Assembly (NCBI GenBank): GCA_022702545.1
Contig: JAHRBC010000003.1
Coordinates: 6,386,001 to 6,450,000 of the forward strand
Direction: 5' to 3'
Length of the DNA: 64,000 nt
From: Phycomyces nitens
Lineage: Eukaryota; Mucoromycota; Mucoromycetes; Mucorales; Phycomycetaceae
Shown: positions 1 to 12,651 of the stretch, piece by piece
Layout of the letters: each line of letters begins with the position of its first letter
Numbering within the stretch: the first letter of the stretch is position 1
Made by a program: the position numbers and the translations under genes
Notes under the pieces: generated by a model
Database searches by the model: none
What the model was told of the DNA's origin: nothing
What the model saw: only the letters and a program-made list of their open reading frames with translations

Positions 1-355
1 ACCAGTAAAAATATGCGAGAGATATTATATGCCCATGCCAAATTGCATACCTGAGGCAATGTGTAGTGGCACAACAAAATACCAATGTTTTAATAAACAT
101 AACTTTTTACATTTTTAAAGTATATATATATATATCCATACAAGTATATTAAAGGAAGAAACCTAGGATAATAATAAAAAATTGTATTTATTTGGTAGAA
201 TCTTGGACCTCTTCATTTTTGGACTGGGTCTCCAAACAGCCCTCAAGAGTGTTTGTGGCGGGTGTTACAATTAAATTGGTCAGAAAAGATAAAAATACTT
301 TCAAAAGGCCAGTATTATCCTCAGAGTATCTCTCTGCTTGAAATATCATCTTATT
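1..355. other. AT-rich upstream flank of first F-box gene
   Basis: No gene is visible here. The stretch is AT-rich, with a short TA run near 121-134, and serves as the 5' flank of the F-box gene that starts at 356. No clear TATA box was found at a standard distance. Confidence 0.5.
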
Positions 356-2176
356 ATGCTTTTATCCGACTTTCCACAAGAGATCTTGGAAAAATTCGTA
401 CGTTTTCTTTCCCACAATGACAAGCTCTCTTGCTCTTTGGTCTGCAAGTCATGGAAAGAGATCTTCCACGGTTATCTATACTCTAATCTGGCCATAAAGT
501 CCAGAACAGCCTTCAATGACCTTGTAAATCCACCCCGGGATAAAAAATCCATCCGTTTAGAAAGCAGGCACCTTGTACGATATATGCGCATAGGCTACTT
601 TTCTGAGCTGACGGACGACGAAATCCACGCACTACAGAAAGTTTTTCCAAATGTAAAGTGCATTTATTTCGTACCAGATTCTATAAGCCCGAGACAGTTT
701 GGAATTACTAGTGATTGGCATCCCTGGAGATTACTGAGAGAATTCAACATCTCTTTCGAGTATCTATATATACCTGACATTGAGAATAAGCTTATTAAAA
801 TACTCCAGTGCTTACCCCTCTTGATACGACTGGAGATTGTTGATAGATTTTGGAAGCCAAACCAGATTATATTCTCATTGGACAACATTGAAATCATTCA
901 TTCGCATCTGAAGCACCTCGAACATTTTAGGCTACACGTAAATCTATTGAACCTTTCTGACGCCGACCTTGAACGCATACCACAAGTATCACTAGCCACA
1001 AATATGATAATCTTGGACACATCTTCCAATAAGACGGACCATCGGTGGCTATGTTATTTTGCTCGCAAATATTCCAATCTACACACACTCGAATTCTCTA
1101 CAGACATCAGAATACCCTATAGCGACGAACAAAGGGACAGCATAATAACATTATTCCAACAAGTGCCTCAGGCATTCAAATACCTAACAAAATTAAATCT
1201 TCAGTATCGCAATTGTATTGGGAGAGACACTTTACTTTTCTGCAAAATGATCAGATATCACGACATACCGTTAAAAGATATTCATATCGACATCAGACTA
1301 CCATATGGGACTTATACTCCTGGCAGGAGATATACTCTCTGTAAAAATATACCAGAAATATGCCTATCAAAATTCTCGAATACCATAAAATCATTCCATG
1401 TGGCATGTCAAACTAAAAATGCAATTCCAACCGACTTGATGAAGATCAAGGACAAACTTTACGGTTTGGTTGAACTGAGTCTCAACATTCCAACAGAACC
1501 AATGGATCTAGATACTCTTCTCTGTGCAGCACCTCTCTTGAAATCACTTGGTCTCAGCAATACCCATATCAAGGTTAAAGATCAACTCTACGGCTCAAAG
1601 AGATTTGTACTCCAGTCATTCAAAGGGTACGAATTGAAAATCACATCAGACGTTCTCCGGTTTCTGTCCTTCCATTGCAGAGACTTTAATGAGCTGGACT
1701 TGGGTAAAGTATCAGTATATGGAAGCCTTACGACACCCGGATACCAGTTTATCGACATGAGCTACAGCCGCTTAAAGAACTTGCAAATAAAAAATACAGA
1801 ATTTATTATACAACACGACAAGGAATCCACGGAAAGTGTGAAAAGTCTTATTACTCGGGCAGCTAAAGATACTCCTCCAAAGAAAGGTGGCGATCCTAAT
1901 TCATTGCCTGCTTTTATTGAAGCACCCGGCAAAGCTTATAATCACTGGTTTTACATTGATTCTGAAAACGGTACGTATGAACTTTCAAAATCACACGGCT
2001 CCCGTATCGAAAAATATATTTTGAGCAACAAAAAAAACAAAAAAGTCATCAAGGAGAAAGGTCATGACACAAAAAGAAGAAAGATGGAAATTAATTGGAA
2101 TAAAATCCGTGCTTTTGGCTGTACAAAGATAAAGCTTGGTTATGTAGCTGAATGTAATATAAGATTAGCTTTATAA
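356..2176 (+). CDS. F-box/LRR-like protein (paralogue A)
   Basis: A single-exon gene encodes 606 residues from the first in-frame ATG at 356. The N-terminus (about residues 1-45) is a typical F-box: LLSDFPQEI, then a leucine-rich stretch and LVCKSWKEIF. The rest is a series of leucine-rich segments such as LKHLEHFRLHVNLL and LYGLVELSLNI, as in fungal F-box/LRR proteins. F-box proteins bind Skp1 and bring substrates to SCF ubiquitin ligases; that role is inferred from the family and no substrate can be named. A second 606-residue protein at 5719-7539 is clearly paralogous from end to end and shares the closing motif TKIKLGYVA. There is no intron, unlike most genes in the window. The C-terminus is lysine-rich. 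Confidence 0.85.
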   Translation: MLLSDFPQEILEKFVRFLSHNDKLSCSLVCKSWKEIFHGYLYSNLAIKSRTAFNDLVNPPRDKKSIRLESRHLVRYMRIGYFSELTDDEIHALQKVFPNVKCIYFVPDSISPRQFGITSDWHPWRLLREFNISFEYLYIPDIENKLIKILQCLPLLIRLEIVDRFWKPNQIIFSLDNIEIIHSHLKHLEHFRLHVNLLNLSDADLERIPQVSLATNMIILDTSSNKTDHRWLCYFARKYSNLHTLEFSTDIRIPYSDEQRDSIITLFQQVPQAFKYLTKLNLQYRNCIGRDTLLFCKMIRYHDIPLKDIHIDIRLPYGTYTPGRRYTLCKNIPEICLSKFSNTIKSFHVACQTKNAIPTDLMKIKDKLYGLVELSLNIPTEPMDLDTLLCAAPLLKSLGLSNTHIKVKDQLYGSKRFVLQSFKGYELKITSDVLRFLSFHCRDFNELDLGKVSVYGSLTTPGYQFIDMSYSRLKNLQIKNTEFIIQHDKESTESVKSLITRAAKDTPPKKGGDPNSLPAFIEAPGKAYNHWFYIDSENGTYELSKSHGSRIEKYILSNKKNKKVIKEKGHDTKRRKMEINWNKIRAFGCTKIKLGYVAECNIRLAL

Positions 2177-5100
2177 AACATCTGTAAATTGTTCTTACAA
2201 AATAAAATCTATTTCTCCTGAGCCTATGTATGCCATTGAATTCAAGAAATAACAAATAGAAAAAAGGCAGAGGTATTTAGTTTTAATAAAGCTAAACATC
2301 TGTAAAAGAGGATTGCCTGGGGAACCCAATCACTATTCAACTGAGCAGATCGCCGGGTATATCGTTTAAAAATATTACTCTGCTCACTTTAGTTGGCATG
2401 ACTTCGTATCCCAAACATTGGTATACATATCCTTTGTGTAATTTACTGGTGTTGAGTGTGTGGAATAGCATTTATGTACCGAAGCCCCAGACCCACATTC
2501 CCTCGAGTTTTTCTAAATATATATTATCATGGTAAACTGCCGTATAATTCTTGGCCGGTTTCTTTCAATGTCTCCCAAGAACAATGTATTGTCTGACCAT
2601 CAAGGTACTAAAGGACATATCTTTGGAGCTGACCTCCTTTGACAGAAATACAAACAAAGGGAATGCAGTCAACTGAGTATAACCGGAAGGGTCTGTGGGC
2701 AAGGTAAAATGCTTGAACAAAAAAAGCTCTTATATTTAAACTCTTGATAGATTGTTGTCAAGTAGACTAGAAATGTGGTTTCTACTGTAGACGCAACAAG
2801 GAAAAAAAAACACCCAAAGTATTCTATTTAAAACATTGGTTAATACCAGTTTGGGGTCTCAGAAGATATACAAGTTCGCAATATTATTCTTGTTTTATTA
2901 TACATGGCTTGAGAACAGGCTTGGGCCAAGTGTTGTTGAGCCGACGGAGCTCGTTCTTAATGTAGTGCCCAAGAATTAGCAATAGTAAAGCGATTGATAT
3001 TAAGCTGTACTATTGAGACACTACTAGTATGATATAAAATAAGGAAGCGATACACTGTTCCTAGGACAAAGGTTAGCCAATATGTCTGATAGGATTGTCA
3101 CTGTGGTATTCACACCACAATAAGGAAGGAAAAATAATACTCCACAACCGATCTTTAGTTCCTCTTTGCTGATACAGAGGTGAACTTTTCAATAGTTGCA
3201 TGACGATAATTGTAATTACAAGGTAATTTGAGTAATAGTATGTAAGCATCCCTAATATTATTTTCTTTAATAAACAACACTCTGAAAGTATACTTATCTT
3301 TCTTCAAGATAGAAACAAACATATATACCTCAAATTCTACAGCTGAGCCAAACTAGTAAACTATTAATAGTAAAGTCAACGAGTGAACAAAACCACTAAA
3401 GCAATCTATAAACCAATCTTAAGCTTAATCTTGATGACCTACAATAATACATGTTATATCAACATAAACCTATAGTAATTAGAGTATAGCAATAAAACCA
3501 TATATAGCTTCTTGAATATAGTAGGGTGGTGGCACCCTCAAAGAGCGAATGGAGGTCGTAAGGAATTCAAGCCGAATGTTGACACTCATGCCTATAAAGC
3601 TTCTAATTGCGGATGCAACCAGTACTTTGAATGGGTAGTGTTATTGGCCATGAAACTCGCCATATTGGATATCCTTTGGGTAGTATGAAGAATCATATGA
3701 AAAGGTGTGGGTGCTAATAAAGTGATTAACGGTAAAGATGAAGTGAATGCTCAGATGTAAAGAGTTGGTGATGCATAGTTGTGGGCCATGCATTACAGAT
3801 TAGAGTGAATGTGAGGCTGTATTGTTGAGTAATGTAAATGGTGCAAGTAGTTGAATGCTGAAAAGGTAAATACAAGGTGGGAGATTACGTTGAAAGATAA
3901 AGATGGTACACGTAGATTATTGTAATGAAGGGTTGGTGATGCATAGATTCTTTTTAAACGGAGTAGAATGAAGATAGAGATGGACAATACATCTTGCAAG
4001 TCTTTGACACCTTCTAAGTATCAAGGCAGTAATAATAAATATCAATAAAGTATTATTGATTCATTTTCATTTATTTTTTGATTTGGGTTTTTTTACACCG
4101 TGTTTGTTAAGACACATATTGGTGCTCCACAGCATTCCCCCACCAATGAGAAAAGCTTAAAAAAAACTCATTTGGGGCTGGGCAGATAAATGTCCTCGCC
4201 AGTAATCAGCATATTGCGGGGGGTTTATGTTTGTGGGGTCATGACAGTGCAAGCACATGTTCGGCAGACCGTACATAGGAGGCAATAGCTGTGGAAAGAC
4301 AATAATTTATCAACCACTGTGAATAAAGAAAGAGAGAAAGGAATTGGCAAGTTTCGACCTCTTATTTATAGACAAATCCATCGGTGTTTGAATAAAATAA
4401 TTTTTTAAAACGCAAGTCACGGAGTGGGAATATTTTATTTGGCGGTGGCTTGTAGGTTTTCACGTGAGTTCTATATTATTCTCTTGGTAAACACCTAGTA
4501 AAAAATATATATTATAGTGTATTTATTATTAATTTCTTTAAATACAAAGCATCACTCTTTTAACAGATAAGGAAGCTCTTTAACTAGAGTATATAGTTGC
4601 AAATGTATCTAAAGAATTAATTATTTAGTATCGCCTATTTAAAAAAAGAGGTTTCTCAAGTACCACATACTACCCGAGCCTTTAATCCGTGCTCGTTTAT
4701 ACACAATTTATTACTTTTTTTACGGTATAATATTGCATTTATTAAATGGTTTTGCTCTCTAAATATTATAAAGAGTATTTACTGACAAAATTCAAGTATA
4801 ATTCAAAGGATAGTCTTGTTCAATATTGCCTTTACATCGAATCGCTCATAATTAATAGATTGGAAAAACAAAATACACAAAAGAAGTATTTAAAGGGTTT
4901 TAAAAGGGGTAATAGCTGGTGAATCACAGGATTACGGAAGATTAATATCTCATTATATAACTATGAAATTATAAAAAGTCCCGCAAAATATACGTGTCGA
5001 AACATGTTTTTTGCTAAAATAGACAGGCAAAAGATGCCTTTACCTACGAATTTTGAAATCCTAGGCCACTCTTCCGCCAGACATACGCCTTGTTTATGGC

Positions 5101-5718
5101 CTTGATCATCTCTCCACCTCGAAAGCTTGGATCGACCATGGCCTTTCTCTTTTTATCCTCATCTAGGTCACTTGGAGGCTTTGCTACATCCGGGATTGGG
5201 TCAATTCACAACTATGCCTGCTTACTCACAAGGTTATACGCCAGTACATTCGCCTTCATCTGGATACTGTGAAGATATACTTGTATTTCATTTTTACTTT
5301 CCACATTGTGGTATAGACACCACAACTGAGTGAAACACAGGTTCCACAACAGATTTCTATTAACTACTTGCTAATAACGCTGGCAAGTCAATATCTCCGG
5401 AACAGCTACACACCATACGTACACTTTATACTTTTACACTGATAATCAACCATTGCACAATAGACATTACATTTCGAGTTAATTAAAATAACAAGAAGAT
5501 AAACCATCATAATATTCTTTCTTTAATAAATAACATTATCACAGTATATGCAGATTCCTTACCCTATTTACCTCAATGTGGTGTGTATTGTACCTCTGTC
5601 CTACAATACGCTACGCCTCGTATTATTCTGACGTTATAATGAGGAAAAAGCCCTTGAAATACTTAGAAGGCATTAAAGCCTTTCTTTCCTGTATCCATAT
5701 TCAAAATACCATTTTCTT
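2177..5718. other. 3.5-kb gene-poor spacer between F-box paralogues
   Basis: No convincing gene is present. Segment 3097-3340 resembles the 5' flank of the second F-box gene (about 5300-5575): both have GTGGTAT-ACACCACAA, then TCCACAAC, then a CTTTAATAAA block in the same order. It may be a relict upstream region left by duplication. Around 3734-3950 two imperfect copies of a TTGGTGATGCATAG-containing segment lie about 165 bp apart. At 5127-5333 a short open frame reads like part of a low-complexity regulatory protein (MPAYSQGYTPVHS) but has no supporting gene structure. Confidence 0.5.
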
Positions 5719-7539
5719 ATGCTTTTATCCGACTTTCCTCAAGAAATCATTGAAAAAATTACGGATTTTCTTCCCATCAAGGACAAGGCCTCTTGCGCTC
5801 TAGTATGCAAGACATGGGAAAGACTTTTCCGGGACTCTCTGTACTCTGATTTGCTTTTAAACCACCAACTCTTAGATGCCCTTGTTAATAATCCCGAAAA
5901 TTATCAAGATCCCTACACACAACATCGGCATCTTGTGCAATATCTATATACACATGAAACCGCACAAGTAACAGACAAAGAGTTTTACGCACTACAGAAA
6001 ACCTTTCCAAACATAAAATATATTCATCTCGAATTATATGAGGTCAACTCGGACAACTTTGGAACGATTGCCGATTGGAGTATCTGGAAATCAGCAAGAG
6101 AATTCCATATTTTCTTCAATTATTCATATTTACCTGACTTTAAGGATCAGCTTGTTAAAGTGATAATGTGCCTACCACTCCTGAGACGATTAGAGATCAT
6201 CAAGGAAGACTTTCGGCTATACTATCAAATTCTGTTTTCATTAAACACCATTGAAACCATTCACTCGCATCTGAAGCACCTTGGACACTTGAGAATAAAC
6301 TTGAATCTATTGCCCATTTCCGAAGCAAATCTTGAACGTATAACAAGAGTATCGCCAGCCGCAAATATGGGAAGCTTGGGCATGTCTTCCACAAAGACAG
6401 ACTATCGATGGATATGCTATTTCGCTCGCAAATATCCCAACCTACACACACTCGATTTTTTTGTAGAAGATATTCTACCCAGTACCAAAGAACAAATGGA
6501 CAATATAATGGCATTATTCCAGCAAGTGCCTCAGCCATTTCAACACTTAACAAGATTAAGCATTTCATACGTAAATTGCTTTGAAAAGGATTGTCTACTT
6601 TTCTGCGAAATGCTCAGATATCACAACGTACCGTTAAAATATATACGAATTGTCATTAGATTACCATTTGGTACTTATCGTCCAAATAGTATATCTGATG
6701 CTCCCAAAACTCTCGCGGAATTTTGCCTAACACAATTCACAAAGACCATCAATTCATTCTGTCTGATATGCTTAAACTTGAACACAACTCCAACTGACTT
6801 GATGAGGATGAAGGACAAACTTTACGGTTTGGTTGAACTGGATATCAACATTCCATCAGATACAATTGAACTAGATACTCTTCTCTCCGCAGCACCTCGC
6901 TTGAAATCACTTTCACTCAACTTTACTGATATCAAAGTTAAAGGCTCACTCTACGGCTCAAAGAGATTTGTACTCCAATCATTCAAAATATCCTATTCGA
7001 AAATTACATCAAACGTTCTCCGGTTCCTGTCATTCCACTGCAGAGACTTGAATATGCTACATTTCAAAACAATAACAGTCTATGGAAATTTCACGACACC
7101 CGGGTGCCAGTTTATCGATATGACCTATAGTCATTTGCAGACATTAACTGTTAATTGTACAGGATTTATTATAAATGACAACAAGGAATCTCCAGACAAT
7201 TTGAATATAACGCTTATTACTCGACCAGTTGACGATATTCCCCCGAAGCAAGAATACGATCCCAAAGTGTCGCCGGTTATTTTTGGAGAAACTACAAACG
7301 CTCATTATTACTGTTATTGCAGAGAGAATGAATACAAAATGAAGGACATTTCAAAATCTCGAGGCTCTCGTGTCGAGAAATTCGTTTCAAACTATGAGGA
7401 AAACAAGAGAATCACTCTGGAGAGAGCCCTTTATACAAAAAGAAGAAAACCGTACGTCGGTTGGAACAACAACTGTGTCTTTGGATATACAAAGATAAAA
7501 CTTGGTTATGTAGCTGATTTCAAAACACAAGGCTATTGA
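5719..7539 (+). CDS. F-box/LRR-like protein (paralogue B)
   Basis: A single exon of 606 residues starts at ATG 5719. The F-box covers about residues 1-45 (LLSDFPQEIIEKITDFLP, then LVCKTWERLF). Leucine-rich segments follow, including LKHLGHLRINLNLL and LYGLVELDINI, and the protein ends near TKIKLGYVADF. It matches paralogue A at 356-2176 over the whole length, with the same length and block order, so the pair is a tandem duplication. The likely role is a substrate receptor of an SCF ubiquitin ligase, from the family only. The two copies have diverged in many places, which suggests the duplication is not recent. Confidence 0.87.
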   Translation: MLLSDFPQEIIEKITDFLPIKDKASCALVCKTWERLFRDSLYSDLLLNHQLLDALVNNPENYQDPYTQHRHLVQYLYTHETAQVTDKEFYALQKTFPNIKYIHLELYEVNSDNFGTIADWSIWKSAREFHIFFNYSYLPDFKDQLVKVIMCLPLLRRLEIIKEDFRLYYQILFSLNTIETIHSHLKHLGHLRINLNLLPISEANLERITRVSPAANMGSLGMSSTKTDYRWICYFARKYPNLHTLDFFVEDILPSTKEQMDNIMALFQQVPQPFQHLTRLSISYVNCFEKDCLLFCEMLRYHNVPLKYIRIVIRLPFGTYRPNSISDAPKTLAEFCLTQFTKTINSFCLICLNLNTTPTDLMRMKDKLYGLVELDINIPSDTIELDTLLSAAPRLKSLSLNFTDIKVKGSLYGSKRFVLQSFKISYSKITSNVLRFLSFHCRDLNMLHFKTITVYGNFTTPGCQFIDMTYSHLQTLTVNCTGFIINDNKESPDNLNITLITRPVDDIPPKQEYDPKVSPVIFGETTNAHYYCYCRENEYKMKDISKSRGSRVEKFVSNYEENKRITLERALYTKRRKPYVGWNNNCVFGYTKIKLGYVADFKTQGY

Positions 7540-9232
7540 TTTATAAAATAATATACCGAATAATAATAATAATAAAATACAAGTATTTTCTACAGAATAT
7601 TATATGTTCGCAATGCCCACTTGATATCATAAAGGTCAACATGGCATGTCTCCCAAAAAAAACACCCCTTTATAAGTGACATTATTCCAGAGCAGCAGAA
7701 CCATATTATTTATTTATAAATCTAATATAAAGCTCTTGGATTACATATATATCCTTTTTGTCAACAATGTTGTTTTATGCCAACTAGGCCAAGAAAAATA
7801 AAAAGGCCAATGCAATGGAAATATTAACAATCAGGTCCAACCAAGGAGCCAATACTTGTCGCTATCCACACAAAGGAGACAGCTTTTTTTTTGAAGACAA
7901 GTACCAGTTTTAGCTGTTGGACTTTTTTATTTTATTTTTAAAGAATGTTTGTAAATGGTTATGTGTCTGACGCTAATGGTAATGTGTGGAGCAAGTATGG
8001 TGAATACACACACACACATATATATATATTCTCTGGGGGGGGGGGGACAGGATATACTTTATTGGTGGCGAATCTAGATTCCCAGATCAATCTGCATGTG
8101 AGCTGCAGAAGTGCAGTTGCCTTTGAGCATAAAAGCCGTATTTATAAAGCATCTTGGAAATCTCTGCTAATATTTATGTTGGCCATCTATTCATTGGTAA
8201 TTAATAATATTAATAATAAAGTGTGCTTTACTTAAAGGTCAATTGTGATTTCAGAAAAAGGTACTTTTTTGTGATTAAACTATGGATAGTTAGAAATGGT
8301 GATTGAGAGTGTGGGCCATTATGAACAGCAAAAACCCCAGTGTTTTACATGATACCCTTTATGGCAACTCAACACTTTATACTTGGTTCTCAATCGACAT
8401 ATGCAAAAAGATGATTATGGTGTGAAATTTCGGCAGGAGGATTCCAAGACACTTTCTGGTGCCTATACACAATTGAAATAAACGGTTCAAAAGAGGCCCC
8501 TGTATTAACTAATTCTGTTGTATTTTGACCAGAGGCTTACTTAGATAGAGTGAATAAGGTCTACAGAATAGTTTGGCTTGATAACCATATACGGAGACAC
8601 TCTTCGTGCAAGGAGACCAACAATTGCCTTTACATTGTCTTGGCAACATATGACTTGGTCAGAAAGGGACCATGGAGTAGACAATGTACGATTGCCACGT
8701 GTCATTCAATATGTTTTAAAGATGTCCTCAAGCCGTTTTATATACTCATCAGTCTCTTTGATTTTGCCTATCAAATTGAATTGGGTGACCCACTGGCGAA
8801 TCTTGGATCCCAAATAGCCTGATTAAGAGGCCACATATTTACTTGTGGAACCCAAGTCCTTTGGGTGGTTATTTTCAGAATATAATCTAATCTGTGCAAG
8901 CCAATAAATACAATCAACTTAGTTCAGCATGACTCTTTACTTATGGCCTGAATAGACGGCCTTATTGCCATTATCCTATCAAGAACTCAGATTAGAATAC
9001 GTTTAAAGACCAATAGATAAACATATTCAAACAAGAGAACGCCCACAGAAAGCCGCATGACGGACATCCAATGACGGTGCAGATAGCGCAGTGCCTAAAC
9101 ATCAGAGTTGTTTAGAGAGAGAGAGCCTTGTTCTTTATCTCTTCTTAATAATTTCCCTTTTTTTCTTTTTGGCCCAATTTACATAATACATACGCTCAGT
9201 TATATTCATTTTCCCAAAAGTACCAGCATACC
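7540..9232. other. 1.7-kb intergenic region
   Basis: No gene is supported. A CA/TA microsatellite lies at about 8009-8028, followed by a G-run (8034-8046). An open frame at 8550-8822 is not backed by splice signals or a recognisable domain. Read on the minus strand, 8700-8820 gives a helix-like string (IRQWVTQFNLIGKI) that could be a fragment of a mobile-element protein, but it is too short to assign. Confidence 0.4.
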
Positions 9233-10952
9233 ATGTCATTCAAGTCTAGGCAAAGAGCTAAACATGGTCTTTTGTTTGGTGATGGTAAGCTTCTTGTATT
9301 CCATACGCGATCCCAACAAGCTATTCATCACAATCCATCCAGATCCCCTCGGTGCATCAATGGCAGAAGCTGACGAAGCCCTATTCAAGCCACGAACGAC
9401 CGTAAATACCCAATCTCATTCAGCCCAGCCCACCCAGAGTGCAACACCCGTCCTGGACCCTCTTCAACCTCAATTCACCAGTCGTCCGTCTTCTCCTCAC
9501 CAGCCTATCCGAAAGCTCGTTCACTCAAAAAAGCAATCAGGTGGATCAAATGAGACGAGCCTCTTTGGAGATGTAGATGTATCAAAACTTGGTGGAGGAA
9601 GTGGAGGGCTATTCTCAGGTAAACGTGGTGTATTGTCTTCGTCTTCGTCATTGCGTGGGTCAAGAATGGCAGACGATGAGGATGACGGTTTGTTTGGAGG
9701 AGCAATAACTCCCCGAAACCGAACGGGCTCAACTGCGTCGTCTGTATCGTCTGCGTCTTCGTATCGCCGTGAAGAACGAGCTGCGGAAACAATCAAACCG
9801 CCTACTTCTCCTTTTGCTGGTCATTCTACACTTGGTACAGCACCAAGACCTGCCCAAACAATCATACCAGCACAGCCAGTGCAACCAATACAACCAGTGC
9901 AACCTATACAACCAGTGCAACCTATACAACCAGTGCAACCTATACAGCCAGTGCAACCCATACAGCCTACAAATGCTCAGCCAGATGTCCAGCAGAAACA
10001 ACCCTACCAAAGACCGGCTTCAATGCAGACACCGGTCCATGTACCGACCATGGCCCATCAGCGACCATTGTCTGTCCAAACACCACCCCAAATACCCAAA
10101 GTAGTACCCCAGGTACAAACACCACCAGAGCCAAAGACATCTCCAGCACCCGTTGAGCCTCCTCCACGGACATCTAGCTCACTGTTTGCCTCTGCTAGCC
10201 GTCTTATGCGGATAAGATCGCCTAGTACCCCCAAGGCAGATCCTCTGGTGCCTACAGAGCCAACCAAACCTCCTGTTGTGGCTGTCCCAAACCCCCTGGC
10301 ACCCCAACAGAAACAGGTTGAGCAGCAGTATCAGCGTCAACTCCAGGCCCAGCAGCAGCTCCAGCAGCAGCAGCAGCAGCAACAGCAACGCCAAACCGAA
10401 GAAGCCAAGACGGTGATAGAGGATGAGGCAACTCTGGCCTTTGCAGAGGATACCTTTATTAAATCAAAGCCTATTCCTCAATTTGACTACTCTTCCTCCC
10501 CCGAATTCTCGATTTCAATTGACACCCGTCATTTGCTGGTGCCTTCTTCAAGTACACCAGCATCTACGCTGAGTATGGAGCATGCAGAGAACCCATGGTT
10601 TCTGCCTCTCGCAGGCTCGTCTCTTTCGGTTATTATGGACGGGCCTTCAGCATCCACAAGCTCTCCACTGGCAACTCAGAATAATCATCATAGACCTGCA
10701 CGTCATCCTTCGATTGCAGCCACACAAATCGAACCAACCAAACGAGCTGCATTTGCAGATTTGATTGCTAGTTGGAATGGCGGTGAGCGTAGAATGCATA
10801 CAACAACACAAGACACAACAAAAGAGCTGGTGGAGCAAGTGGCAGTAGAACAACGGGATATTGGCTTTGCAGGCATCGCTAGCCCCACAAAAGAATCTGA
10901 TGAACTGGACAGACAGGGCTGGGCTATCGAGGCAGATAATCCTTGGTGTTAG
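9233..10952 (+). CDS. Q/P/S-rich protein of unknown function
   Basis: The best model has two exons: 9233-9284 and 9343-10952, joined by a 58-nt GT-AG intron (GTAAGC donor, CCAG acceptor), giving 553 residues that begin MSFKSRQRAKHGLLFGDD. The alternative of starting at an internal in-frame ATG such as 9360 gives a shorter protein. Most of it is low complexity: a serine-rich N-terminal third, five VQPIQP hexapeptides, a glutamine run and proline-rich stretches. Two more conserved-looking patches stand out near the C-terminus, FADLIASWNGGE and a terminal DNPWC. These features suggest an intrinsically disordered adaptor, perhaps in trafficking or signalling, but I do not recognise the family. 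Confidence 0.65.
9875..9967 (+). repeat. 18-bp coding minisatellite (VQPIQP)5
   Basis: About five tandem copies of an 18-bp unit (CAACCAGTGCAACCTATA with small changes) lie in frame inside the Q/P-rich gene and encode repeated VQPIQP. Copies differ only by synonymous changes such as CAA/CAG and CCT/CCC. Tracts of this kind often vary in copy number between strains. Confidence 0.85.
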
Positions 10953-11176
10953 ATATCCTTGTAATTAATACAAAAATCCCTGTTCTAAAATATCACAAAT
11001 GGCACATTTAATGGTACTTGTATTTATAATTGTATATATATATATATAAACAGAGGATATATCTATGTAAGATGGGTAAAATTGATCAAGAGTATACATA
11101 AAAGAAGAGTAGATTTGGATGTTGGGTGGGATAAATAAGAATACATCATACTTTCCATAAAAGGATAAAGAATACT

Positions 11177-12362
11177 TTATGATTGGTGTCGGTAGTGTTG
11201 CAAGGTGCGTTCGAGTTCCTTGACGCGCTGGCTATAGGTAGAGACGTCTTGTTGGAGCTGGCGTATATGGTCGACTGATTTACGCAGAATGGCACCCTTG
11301 TTTGGCTTGTTTGGCCCATTGTTCTCCACACTATCGGGCAGCATATAGCCTAGCTCTTGGATTCTGTCGTTGATATTGTCTCGTCGTCTCCTCTCAACTG
11401 TAATTAATCTGGTCAGCCTATTTAAAAGATGCCTTGAAGGTTTACCTGCATTATGAGACTCTCTTCTACGACGACGCTTCTCTACCATGATTTGCATACT
11501 TTAACATGGTCAGTATGCCTGAATGTCTTGTCTTGTCTTTAGGGTTCTCTTACTTCATCTGTACTGCATAATCTTCTTCATAACTTCTTGGCCCGTTGTG
11601 ATTGGCCGAAATGCTGCCCGTCGAGGTAGTGGCTTCCAGAGGTGCATGAAGACCAATGTTGGGTGGAACTGCGCCAAAGGAAGAGGGTGAGCCTGGGTAG
11701 CCGAATTCATATCCCATTGTAGCTGGTGCAGACATGGGAAACCCTCCTGTTTGATAATCGGCATGGTTTGGAAACATTGAATAATTAAAGTCTTGGTTGT
11801 TCTGTTTCATCTGGATAGGCTGGGCCATGGTGATTCCACCATTGTCCTGCTGTCCAGACCGTGGGTTTGGCTGGCCATGGGAAGCCATGTTCTTTTGATA
11901 TTTTTGAGCTCTTGAGTTAGAACCATATAAAGATAATTGTGTACATTTGTTGTCTTTGAGCCAAAATAGCAAGCCCCTTACCCTTTTTTGCCCCTCTCAC
12001 TCACACAAGAGAGAGAGAAAAAGGAAAAAAAATGCATAAAACAATATAGAAATCTATTCTACACAGCTTACCATGGCTTTTCCGGTGTGCTGTTTCTGAT
12101 AAGACTGTAGACCGGACTGATAGTCCAGATCATCAAAGTCATGCAATGGAGAAGTGGACATTGGAGACATGAAGTTCTGTGAGAATGTTTCGGGAAAGTC
12201 GAGATGATCTGAACTAGGCGAATCTCGATTCTGACGGACGCCAAGAGAATAGGCGGAATGGGCTGCGGTAGCCAGTGGATGCATTGTGGGATCTTGTGAT
12301 TGCTGAGATGCCATTAGGTGATATTGGGTTGGGTTGCGTAGTTTGAGTGGCTGCTGTGACAT
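11177..12362 (-). CDS. bHLH transcription factor
   Basis: There are four exons on the minus strand: 12362-12072, 11891-11554, 11498-11446 and 11397-11177, totalling 300 residues. Introns are 180, 55 and 48 nt, all GT-AG; the long first one has a good CTAAC branch site and a CT/GA-rich interior. The bHLH domain spans about residues 218-287: basic region [16 protein letters not shown], then [14 protein letters not shown], a loop, and [16 protein letters not shown] followed by a short coiled coil. His225, Glu229 and Arg232-233 fit the residues that contact a CACGTG E-box in class B bHLH proteins of the MITF/USF type. The N-terminal 200 residues are Q/N/S/P-rich and probably disordered. A possible 5'-UTR intron (GTAAGG donor near 12506) lies upstream. 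Targets cannot be predicted. Confidence 0.88.
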
Positions 12363-12651
12363 GTTACTATGGAAAAAGGAAAAAAGAGAAAGAGAGAAAG
12401 AAGAAGAAACGATTACGGTGTGAGAAATGAGGACGACTGCGGGATTTGAATGGGTAAAGAGATGTGTATAATGTGTGTGAATTGGTAGTACGAGGGTCCC
12501 TTACATGGCTTGAAGGGGAGGCCAAATTGCAAGGCATTGTGGATATGAAAGAATAAGATCAATAAGAGAGGGGTTCTTCACTTCTCTGTTGATTGCGTAT
12601 GCGGGCCAGAACAGAACGGATCATCACATACAAGAAAGTGGTATAAAATAC
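12363..12651. other. Divergent promoter region, bHLH gene / GPI-protein gene
   Basis: This region separates the minus-strand bHLH gene from the plus-strand wall-protein gene. It holds a GA-rich stretch (12370-12412) and a possible 5'-UTR exon and intron of the bHLH gene. No other gene is seen. Confidence 0.5.

Noticed and set aside
2900..3020. Possible retrotransposon RNase H-like string (SAQELAIVKRL)
   Set aside because: Only about ten residues look similar, with stops on both sides; too weak to call an element.
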